Shown one piece after another: positions 1 through 11,000 of a DNA stretch of 64,000 bases (its first letter is position 1; each line of letters opens with the position of its first letter). The notes beneath the pieces were generated by a model. The model did no database searches, had not been told where the DNA came from, and saw only the letters and a list, made by a program, of their open reading frames with translations. The stretch is from Caecitellus pseudoparvulus. Lineage: Eukaryota; Bigyra: Bicosoecida. Location of the stretch: NCBI GenBank assembly GCA_965644315.1, contig CBFFRQ010000057.1, positions 124,001 through 188,000 on the forward strand, given 5' to 3'. Position numbers and translations under genes: made by a program.

Positions 1-3000
1 GAGGGCGGACACCAGGAGTGGCTGTCAGCTGGTGCCTGGCAAGCCACGCTTGCGAAAGCACGAAAGGCTGTCGTTGTCGTGCGGATGGAAATCATGTGCG
101 ACCCAGAGGGGGGCAGCGGAGGCACGAGCCAAGGCACAGGCTTTGTCGTTGATGCACGAGGCGGACTCATCGTCACCAACCGCCACATCGGTGAGTGAAC
201 TGCACTTGGCGTGGTGAAGCTGTGCACCCACATTTCCGCACACGGAACCGGACTTCACACGCCCCTGCCGCGCCTCGCAGTGGGGGTTGGCCCAACCATG
301 TATCGAGTCACATTCGTGAGCTCCAACGAGGAGGTCAAGGCTTACGCAGTGTACAGGTGGGTGGCCTTTTTCCGCCCTTCTACACGACAGGCGCAGCTGA
401 TGCAAGTCTGATGGTGCTTGCTTTGCGCAGAGACCCGATGCACGATTTTGGCGTGCTGAAGTACGATCCGAGCCAGCTGCTGCACACAGCCCCCGTGGCG
501 CTTGCGTTGAGGCCTGACCAGTGCACGATTGGGACGGAAATCCGCATCCTCGGCAACGATGCAGGGGAGCGTGAGCAGATCTTGGCTGGCACCATTGCCC
601 GCGTTGACCGCAACCCTCCCGAGTACGGGGACGGGACGTGGAACGACTACAATGTCGCATACGTTGGCGCAGCTTCCAACACTTCGGGGGGCTCCAGCGG
701 CTCCCCTGTGATCAACATCTCGGGCAACGCCGTCGCGCTCAATGCGGGTGGCGCCTCCAGGGCGGCCTCCGCCATGTACCTGCCCCTCTACCCTGTCAAG
801 CGAGCCGTGGAGTTGATCCAAGCCGGGAAGTATGTGCCACGTGGAGACATTCATACGCAGTTCTTGCTGCAGTCCCTGTCCGAGTGCCGCAAGCTCGGCC
901 TGCCCGCCGAGGTTGAGAAGGAAGTGAGAGAGGCAGAGGCTCAACGCGTGGCTGCCCTGGGCGTGGAAGGAGCTGAGCTGGACTCCGAGGACATGCGCTA
1001 CAACATGCCAGTCGTAGAGGCTGTCCTTCCAGCGGGAGCCGCTGCGCCAGACCGCTCCTTCCCAAGCCCCGTGCCTGGGTCTTCGCTGTCCCTGGGCAGT
1101 CTGCAAGCGGGGGATATTCTGTACAAGGTTGAGGGCAAGTTTGCAGGTGGGGATTTCCAGCGCCTTGAGCGTGCCCTGGATGCCGCCATTGAGCGAACCA
1201 TGGCCATGGACGCGGAAGCCTTGAACGTGGCGTCCAGGGCCGCCGGTGTGGTGCTGCACCCGCCCCCCACGGCCTGCCGAGCCCACGGCAATGGCCGCCT
1301 GCCCGGCGACGCCACTCCGGCTGATAGCACTGACAGTGCTGCATCTGAGCTGGCTGTTCTGGCCCCCTCCAGCAGTGCTCGTGCGGTGTGTGGCGTGGTG
1401 GAAGTGAGCGTGTTCCGGAACGGAGAGCTGGTGCACGTTCAGCTGCCTGTCGTGGATGCACATGCCCACGTCCCCCGCCTGTTCTTGCAGATCGGGGGTG
1501 CTATGTTGAGCGAAGTGCCGTACACACTCAGCCTTGGCGCCAACCGCCCGGCTGGCGGGGTGCAGGTGCTGGAGCCGGGCATGATGCTGGCATCGCTGGC
1601 CAGCGTTGGCCCTGTGAATGGCGCCATCATCCAAGCCATTGACGGTGTGCAGGTGCCCACCTTGCCACATGTGGCGGCGCTCCTGGCATCGTTTTCAGAG
1701 GGCTCCACGCGGCAGTTCACGGTGTATGAGCTGGCGGACCACATGTCCCCGCCTCAAGCGGCGGCCGCCGCCATTCACCGCAAGTTCGCCCAGTGCCGCC
1801 TGCTCAGTCGAAACATCATGGAGGACATTCTCAGCGCCACGGCGGGCTCGCACAGCGCTGAGGCAGGTGCCCTGACCTCCCCAGCAGCGCGCCGGCGCGC
1901 TGCTGTGCTGTCCACGTCTCGAATGGAGACGGCAGCGGAGGCTTGCCACCGGGAGTGGCGCGTGACGCCGCTGCCCTCAGTGCAGGAGGGCGCCAGCGCA
2001 GAGGCCAGCATCCATCACATGGCGGTGCTGATGGGCTCCCTGTCTTCGCAAGTGCTGGGCCCCGCCGCGACAGAGTCTGTGTTGGCCATGCTGGGCAGTG
2101 CAGGGGACGACGGCCAGGGGGGGTCTCCCTCCTTGGCTGGACAGGCCACTCACGGCACCCACGTGCAGGACGGTACCAAGGGCGCAGTCATCGTGGCTGG
2201 CGCGCTGCAAGAGCTGAAGGCTGCCAAGGCGGCATTGCAGGACGCAGGCTTTGCCTCCCCAGCGCTGTCCAAGCGGCGCAGCCGCAGCCAGGGCCTGGTG
2301 CCTGACGCGCCGCTGGCCAAGTTGCCTCGCGGCGTAGCGGGTGACGCCGTGGCCCTGCTACAGGCCACGGCCCGCATCTTGGTGCAACAGCGCGTGGCTG
2401 GGCTGAGCACTGCGCAGGCCAAGAAGCCGGGTGTGCTGCACACAGCGTTGGCCCTGGTGACGGTGTCGGTGCAGCACCCGTTCCCCATCGAGGGCGTGGG
2501 CGGCGGGGGCATGATGTCGTTCGACCTCATGGCACTGCTGTCAGGGCAGATGTCTTCAGGGGGCGGCGGCAAGACAGGCACGGGCGTCATTGTGGACCTG
2601 CAGCGGGGCCTGGTGCTGGTGTCCAAGGCGACCCTGCCCATCCTCATGTCCATCGTGACGGTGCAGGTGGGGCCCATGCGCGTTCCTGGTCGTGTCGTGT
2701 TCATCCACCCCACGGCGGACGTGGCCATCGTGCAGTTCGACACTCAGCGCACTGGCCTGGTGCACGTACTGCGGGAGGTGAGGGTGGGGCTGGCCGGCCC
2801 CCTGGACACCCGGTACTCTGAAGCCATCATGAACAGCGCCCAGAACGCCATCGCCGCCCACGCTGCCTGCGCCGGCAGCACGCCGCGCGAGGACAGGGAC
2901 GCATGTCTGGCCGCCACCAAGGACCGCTGCTGCACGTACTTCGACGAGGCAGTCGTGGACATCCTGGAGAGCAAGGGGCCAGATGCTGTCGTGCGTCTGG

Positions 3001-4982
3001 CCACGGAAGCTGACGCCCCTCGCCTGGTGGTCAGCCACGACAAGCGCCCCGGCCCCGTCATTGCCACAGACATGTTGCGAGGAGCGTACCGGAAGTGGGC
3101 GCTGTCTGAGGACATGCACGTCGTGAGCCTGGCCACGGACAACAGCGTGCAGGCGACGACGCTGGAGCGGTGGGGCACGCCATCCCTGCGCACGGGGCAG
3201 CAACTGGCGTACTCTGGGGAGGTCAGCGACGCCAACCGCGTGGGGGACTCGGATGTGTGGGGCCTGGACATGCTGCCGCTTCTGCGCATGGCTGGGGGGG
3301 GTGTCGCCGTGGACGTGCGCTCGGGGGAGGTGCGGGGCATCCTGTCCAGCTCCGGCGAGCTGCTGGGCGCCGAGTACTTCGGGCACGCGGTGCGGCAGGT
3401 GATCAACCGCATCTCCACCGGCGCCCCGGTGTCCCTGCGCTCCCTGGAGCTGTCCTTGCAGCCCATCTCCGTGAACGACGCCGTGCTGCACTTCGGCATG
3501 TCCCTGGAGCGGGCGGCGCTGCTCATGCAGGCGCTGCCCAGCAACTCCATGTTCCAGGTGCGGCAGTCCCCCCACCCTGCCCTGCGCCACAACGACATCC
3601 TGCTGGCCTTTGAGCCGTCCTCGGCGCTGGCAGACGGTGTGAACTTGGCGCCGGCAGGCGCGGAGCTGGTCATCAAGGGCTCGCCCCCGAAGCCCGAGGA
3701 GTGGTGGGTATCGCCAACAGAGCTGTCCCAGGGCCTGCTGCCACCGCCTGTGCGGCGGTCTCTGCCCATTTTGAGCGCCACCCAGCTGGCGGCTCGCAGC
3801 ACGGACGTGGAGTTCGTGACACTACGCGTGCTGCGGGGTGGGGAGGAGTACTTTGTGCGGGTGCCGACGTCTGACGTAGACGTGCGTGCCGCCAGCTCCA
3901 AGGAGGTGCTGTCGTGGTGCGGCATGTACATGCATGAGGCGGACGCCGTGCTGCGCCGCGTGCTGCCGCCCCGCTCCGTGCCGCACCTCGTGCCGCCCAA
4001 GCACCGGGCGCTGTGGCCAGAGGAGTTCCAGCCGGCGGAGGCTGAGGCACCTGCCGGCACAGCAGGCTCCGGCATTGCGTCCTTGGCCCTCCCCCGAGGC
4101 TTGGCATCCGCCATGGACGTCATGCTGCGGACGTGGCCGCGGGGCAGCACAGGGCCCCGTGAGAAGGCCCGCGTCATTTGCTCCTACATCGACCCCAACG
4201 CAGATGTGGGTGTGCAGGGCACCGTGTGGGTGACAGAGGTGAACGGGGTGCCAACGCCAACCCTGGCCGATGTGCTGCACGTCATCACGCGCGTGGGGGA
4301 CGGGGAGGCGGTGCGGGTGAAGCTGCAGGCCATCTCCACGGGGCAGAGCGCCGTCATCTCCGTCACCACCAACAACCTCGCCTTCCCCGTCACGCGCTTC
4401 GTACACACGCAGGACCTGACGTGGGAACGCGAAGTCATCACGGCGCCCTATCCGCCCACCAAGGACCTCGGCGGACCAGCCGCGGACGCCGGCCAGGGCA
4501 CGGGGACGCCCCTGCCTGCCCCCTCCTTGGCCCGCAGCAGTTCCCTGGATGGGCTGCAGGCTGATGCGGACATGCCCCCTGCTGGGCCCGTGCCACTCCT
4601 GCGCCAGAGCACGCTGTCCGCCGTGCCGGACCTGGCACAGGCCGGTCCGTCGCCCATGGGGGACGGCGCCGTCGGCCAGACTGAGCAGAGCACGCTGATC
4701 TTGTCAGACGCCGAGGAGGCCAAGCTGAACGAGCTGTTGGGGGAGGCGCTGAGCAAGGAGTGGGTGCCTGGCCGCGGCGAGGGCGTGAGTGACGACGAGC
4801 TTGCGTGGTGGGCGGATGTGGCGGTGAACTGCGCCGCCTTTGGGGCACTCGTGGGCCTGGGATACCTCGCCCGCCGCCACGCAGACAAGGCGCAAGGCCT
4901 GTGGCGACGCGCAGCGAGCTCTCTGGGCAGCCTCCCTGGCCTGCTGGGCCTGGGCAGCTCAGCCAGCGGTGCTGGCAAGTGA
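1..4982 (+). CDS. NMA111: Nma111/DEG7-type HtrA serine protease, 5' end cut by window
   Basis: Three exons are visible: 1-190 (frame 1, start outside the window), 281-356 and 431-4982, 1605 residues in all. The splices restore the segment TNRHIVGVGP and then YRDPMHDFG, which is what Nma111/DEG7 proteins carry. The trypsin-like triad can be read: His codon 184-186 in TNRH, Asp codon 444-446 in HDFG, Ser codon 696-698 in GGSSGSP. PDZ-like segments follow. A second protease-like unit (about 2430-3420) reads VSKATLP where the active His would be, so it is presumably inactive; loss of the second active site is usual in this family. Family members act in the nucleus (yeast Nma111) or chloroplast (plant DEG7) in protein quality control. 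The C-terminus adds about 200 Ser/Pro/Ala-rich residues and a possible single membrane span near 4830-4880, which is unusual. Family assignment is firm; location is unknown. Confidence 0.88.
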
Positions 4983-5036
4983 TGGACTGGGCCCGTCCCA
5001 GCCAAGCGGCGTGATCAATGCATTGGTGTGACAGAG

Positions 5037-8000
5037 TCACTGCTCGGCGCACTGGCGCTGCCTGGCAGCTTGCAGGGCGGCCAGGGGCGGACGCAGGGTG
5101 CCCGGCACAGTGTCCAGTGCCGCCACTCCAGGCGGCAGGCGCCCCTGCAGGATCTGAGCCGTGGCGGCGCCAGCAGGCATGATCCAGCTCTGCCCGGACG
5201 CCAAGTCCCAGGCCTTGGCCCAAGCGGCGAGGCTGGCCCCTGCCACGACGGACAGCCCGCCCCTGCCCGCCACGCCAGCCAGCCCCTCCAGCGCCTCCCG
5301 CGTGGCGCCAGCCAAGTCTTCCACCTCGCAGGCGCCACAGGGACCCACCATGACCGCCGTGCCTGCGGAAGCCAGCGCCTCCTCCAGGCTCTCCCGTGAG
5401 CGGGGCCCAAGCTCCAGGCACACCTCCCCCGCCTGCAAGCCCCAGGCACCTGTCCCATCGCCACTGCTTGTCTCCGCACCGGCGCTGGCTTGGGCTGCAG
5501 TCCACGTGTCTGAGTCCTCCCCACTGGCGGCGGCGGCGAGAAGGGCCGCTGTGGTGGAGGGCAGGGCCGGGGCGCCCAGCAAGGAGCGCTCCGTAATGGA
5601 GCCGTGGAACTCCACCTCCACCGCGACACCCGACTGCGCTGCCGACGTGTCCACTGACGTGGGCGGCGCCGGTGTGGCGGCGGCACGTGCAGCGGCCAGG
5701 GACTGCCCTGCCGCAGCAGCGGCAGCCACGGCATCTGCCAGCTCCGCTTCATCATCCGAATCCCACTCCTCTGGGTCAATGTCGTCCTCCTCTTCCTCCT
5801 CGTCGTCCGAGTCCTCGGCATCTGGGCCACGGGATCGCAGGGGGGTCGGCGGCAGGCTGGAGCTTACCAGCGCATCCGTGGGCGCCAGGATGGGCAGGCC
5901 AGCCGCGCGGGCAGCCGCTGCCGCGCGCCGCAAGATGGGCCCAGCAGCGTGCCATTCGGGGGACAGGGTGGGCGTGGCGCCGGTGTCAACGCCGCGGATG
6001 TGGGCCACCCACGCCGCCCCCAGCAAGCCCGTCAGGACCACCTTGTCCGCCCACTGCACTGCCGCCAGGAGCTGGCTGGCGCGCGTCAGCAGCGCCGCGC
6101 CGCCGCCCAGCACTGCCACGATGGGGCGCGGCGCAAAGGCCCGTTCACATGGGCGCAGGGAGGCCAGAGGCCCCAGCCTGCCGCCCATGTCAGCCTGCGC
6201 CACCCACGGGCCAAGGGGCGCCAGCGGCAGGGCGGTGTCCAGGAGCCTGGGCGCCACTGCCCCGCTGACCAGTGCTGAGGAGTACGGGGTGGCTGCACTG
6301 GGTGTGGCTGTGGGGAGCAGGGCAGCAGGGGGCTGTGCGGCGTGTGCTGGGGAGGGGCCCGCCCCCCCCAACCGAGCGAAGCGCATGCCCACTGGCAGTC
6401 CAGCAGCCAGTGCCGTGGCGTGGGCCTCCGCTGCCGAGTTCGCGCGCTCGGCAGCCTCAGGCGTGTGGACGGGGGGGCCGCGGCGCGGTGCGAAGAGAAT
6501 GGAGGCGAGGGCGAGGTCCAGGGACAGGGGCAAGCCCGCGACAATGGCGCCGCTGCGCTGCACGCGCTGCCCAGAGCGGGAGGCTCCCCGGTCCACCACC
6601 GCCTTCGTGCGGTGCGCCGTGGCCAGGTCGCCCCTGGCCGCCAAAGCACGCACTTCGGTGCTGGGAGAGGCGGCGGGGTCCAGCGCTGGCAAGGTCTGAC
6701 GGTCGGGGCGAGGCTTGATGGCGGTCACGGTGGCGGTGTCGGCGTGGGCCGTCGTCAGGGAGTCTAGCACGACGACATCCCCCAGAGCAGACAGGGCGGA
6801 GCGGAAGGCCACGACTCGAGCCAGAGCCCTGCGGCGAGCTGTCGGCACCGCCTCCTCCTCCCCTGCCACGGCCGCCTCCACTGCCCGCCACTCCGCCTCC
6901 GCCTCGGCACGCAGGCGCAGCCTCGCCAGCGCACACGTCAGCGCCGCTGCGTCGGCAGCAGACACACCCCACCTGCTGTGCAGCTCCGCTTGCACCGCGC
7001 TAGCCAACAGGGCAGCAGCCTCCCCTGGCGGCAGCAGCCGCAGAGCTTCCTCCCCGCCAAGTGGTGGCAGCTCCGAGCCTGAAGCGGAGGCAGGGGTGGA
7101 AACGTCGTCGCTCGCACCCCCCTCGGCCTCCTTGCCCGACCCCCCATCGGCCTCCTTCCCGGAGCTCCCCTCCTCCTCAGCCTCTTTGGCCTCTACGGCT
7201 GCCGCACCGCTCAGCGCCGGCAGGTCAGCAGGGCCCTCCCGCCCCTGGCGCAAGGCGATGGTGTTCTGAGCTGCGGCGGTGTCGGCCTCTGCGATCTGCT
7301 CCAGGCGGCGGGCGACGTCCTGTGCCCGCTCCGCCACCGTCGCTACCGCCGCCTCGCCAGCAGCGCTGCCCAGGCGCAGCAAGTCAGCCCCCGTCACGCC
7401 GTGCTCTGCCCAGGCCAGGGCCAGAGCCCGCAGGCCGCCGCCGTGGGCTGTCCTGCCTCCCTGCCCCAGCACCCAGTGCGTCACCTGCGTCGCATCCCAC
7501 TCCCGCACATCGCACTCGTCACACACACGCAGGCCGGAGGCGTGGGGCAGGTCGGCGCGCTGCCCCGTCACTGCCGCCACCGCCACCTGCCCCAGCTCCT
7601 CCTGTGGCGCGAAGCCAAGAACGTTCTCCAGCAAGAACACCCGCGTGGGCGAGGCGGGCTCACCCCGCGCCTTGGCCAGGCCCGCCGCTGTCTTGAGCGC
7701 AGCCGTCACAGCGGAGCCCAGTGGCGCCGTGACCGCAGCGCCGCCGCCGCCGCCCAGGCTGCCGCCGCTGCCAGTGGATCGCACGGAGCGAGCAGCCTCG
7801 CTGGCACCGGGCGCTGACACGGTGGTCTGCCCCGCTCCGGGTGCGCCAGCCGCCTGCTCGTCCTCCTCTTCGCGGCGCCGGAGCTCCTGCGCCGCCTCGG
7901 CCGCACCGTCAGCCACAGCTGCCTGGGCAGCGGCGAGGGTGGCAGCCGCTGTGGGGGCGCCACCCTGCCCCTCCTCGGACTGCGCGGGAAGGAACACCAC

Positions 8001-11000
8001 CTCCCGCCCCAGCAAGTCCCCCAGGGCGCGCGCCACGGGGCGCAAGGACAGCAGTGGCGGCGTGGGGGCCGCCGGGCCGGCGTCGACACCTGGGAGCAGG
8101 GGCAGGGACCGCGCCAGGTGCGCTGCGAGAGCGGCAGGCAGCTCCTCCCAGGCGCCAAAGCTGCCTGCCAGGGCGGCCGCCCGCGCCGCAGCTGTGCGCT
8201 GGCCCTTGAAGGCGCCAGGGTCACTCAGCAGGGCCGCACAAGTGGGTGTGTCCCACACGTGGGCTGTGGGGGGGCGGCACGCGCTGGGGTGGGCCAGGCG
8301 CCGCGCCACAGCCAACACCTCCTGGGCGGTGGGCGTGGGCGGAGGCAGCGCCACGGGCTTGCGCCAGATGATGGGGAGGCCGTTCAGCCCCCGTGGGGGC
8401 GGTGCCAGCCCCGGCGGCGCGAAGCTCGTGCCCACACACAAGTGTGCCGTGTCGTGGGCCGGCACGGCGGGTGGCGTCGCCCCTGCTCCTGGCTGGGCCG
8501 GTGAGGCGGTGCCTGGGAGGGGCAGGCGCACCACGCCAGCGGAGGACACCAGGACCACCGCCGCCGCCCGCGCTGCGATGAGGTATCGCAGGGAAGCCAA
8601 GGCCGTGGCCACTTTGGAGGAGGCAGCCACCACTGCCGGCAACCCGAAGGCCTTCACCTTGGCCTGCCCAGTGGCTGCCGCCCCCGCCGCGGCGGACAGG
8701 CGCGACCCACGGCTGGCACGACTGGCCCGACTGCCGGCAGAGTCCACGCTGGCAGCTGAGGAAGGCAGGTGCTGCTCGTCAGCTGCGGTGTCTTGCGGGG
8801 CGGCCGGGGCGGCTGGCAGCCCCGTGGCGAGAGCGTGGTGCACTGCCGCCTCCAGCACCTCCTGGGCCACATCCAGGTCTGCCCGCAGCACCACCACCTT
8901 GCCCCGCAGGCTGGTGGCCGTGTTCAAGTCCAGCAAGGAGCGCACACGGCCCAAGCGAGGGGCCAAGGCTGCCCGGGGTCGGCGGGGGGGCGGCACGGCG
9001 TCATACCCATCCAAGGCGTCACGTGCAGGGGGCGCCAGCGCTGGCTCCCCCGCCTGGGCTGGGGAGGGCTGTGGCTCAGGCAGGCGCAGGGTGGGGTCTG
9101 ACGGCGGCTGTGCAGCCGCGGTGGCGGAGGCGGCGGCGGCGGCGGGCTCCCCTGCAACTGGGGCGCTGCCATCCCCAGCTTGTGTCACGTCAGGCAGGGG
9201 CGGCGCCAGTCTGGCCGCGGCAGCCGCGCCGGCCGCAGCACCCCCCCGCACGCACTGCGTCAGCACGTCCAGGGCGTGGGCTGTGAGGAGGGGGATGGCG
9301 TCGGAGACGACCTGGGATCGTGCCCGGCACGGCGCCGCCTGCACCTCCCCCTGCACCGTCCCATGTGCCCGGGGCACAGGCAGGGGCGACGGCGCCGGTG
9401 TCGCGCCGGCGTCGGCAGTGATGGCCGCGAGGTGTGCCCCCGCCCGGCCCAGCTGGGCGGCCGCCTCCCCCACCAGGGGCCGCAAGGCAGCCACCATGCG
9501 GCGCCCCACAGGTGCCGCCAGCTCCGCTGCCTCCGCTGCCTCCGCAGCCTCGGCCCCCTCGCCGTGTGCCCCCGCCCCTGCGTCGCCCTTGTCCCCCCCT
9601 GGCCGGCCGCGCGGCGAGGCCTTGCCGCCTGCGCCGCTCTTTTTCTTCTTCAGGCCGCTGCCTTTGCCGGAGCCGCCCGCGGCGGTCGCCTCGGCAGCCG
9701 CCTGCAAGCGGGCACCAGCAGCCTCAGCCTGCGCGACGGCCGCCGCGGCCCGGCCCAGCGCCTCGTCTGCCCACACACAGCCCTTGGCGGCGGCGGCCAC
9801 GGCGGGCTGCAGGCCGGGCAGGGAGGGCGGCAGGGGGTGTGCGCGCAGCATGGGTGGGCCCGCCTCCTCCGCCCCGCCGCCGCTCGAGGCAGCCTTGGGC
9901 GATGCGGAGCCTTTCTTGCCCTTGCTCCCGGATGGCGCGGCGGGGGGGCTCACGGGGCGCAGGTGGAAGCCTGTGCCGGGGGCAGTGGCGGCGTGCGTGT
10001 CAGCCGCCGCCCGCCAGGCCTCGTCACACGCCGCCTCCCACTCCAGCTCCTCGTCCTCCTCCTCCTCGCCGTCGTCGTCGCCGCCGGGTCCACCCCCGAC
10101 CCCCCCTCCGCTGGGCGCCCACCTGGTGCCACTTGCATCCAGCACCAGCCCAGCTGGGCCCTCGTCACTGTCCCACTCAGAGGAAGAGGAGGAGTCCGAG
10201 TCCTCGTCAGCTCCGGCGGGCACGGGCAGTCCCACGCGCTTGTGGTCGCGTCGGGCCTTGCGACGTGCCTTGCGACGTGCCTCGCGGTCCTCCCCGCTGC
10301 ACCCCCGCTTTGCGGCATGCCGCTTCGCCCACAGCCCACGCGGCCCATGCACATGCGCGATGAGCGCATCATGCACGCCCAGCTCCAGCGGCACGTCGCA
10401 CTCTGGTCGCAGGGCCTCGCCCTCGGCGTCGCGGGCTCCGCCAGCCACCAGCGGCACCGCCTCTGCCAGCGCACACACCAGCGCCCGTGCCACGGGCCAC
10501 AAGGGCGATGCCCGCAGGTCCCTCTGCCGCCCAGCCACGACACAGGCTGCAAGGCGCCGCCGCAGCCACGCCTGCAGCACTGCCACCTGGTCTGCCAGGG
10601 GGGGAGGGGGAGGGGGCGCCACTGGCTCCTCAGCAGCCCCCCCCTTGCCGCCCCTGCTGCCGCGGGGGCTGCGGCCAGAGCTCTTCGTCGACTTGCGGCT
10701 GCCCTTGCGAGTGAGAGACTTGGGGCTGGCTGCCGCGGCACTGCCCAGCGCCTCTTCCAGTGAGGGGGGCGTCGGCGGTGCCTGCAGGGGGGGGGCCACC
10801 AGCGTCTCGGTGTCCAGGCGGGCGACAGCACGGGCGATGCTGGCCACACTGCCGTCCCACTCCGGCACGGCCATGCTGAGTCCAGGCGGCGGCGTGGGCG
10901 TGAAGGGGCTGGCGGCAAAGGCTGTCAGGGGCGACAGCTTGGGCCCCGGTGCCCCCTCCCCGCCCACACCCTCATCCTCGGCAGCCGGCAGAGGCAGGCG

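Noticed and set aside
2556-4177. Long minus-strand frames (344 and 477 residues) within the HtrA gene
   Set aside because: Antisense shadows caused by GC-rich codons; the plus strand carries the protease sequence.
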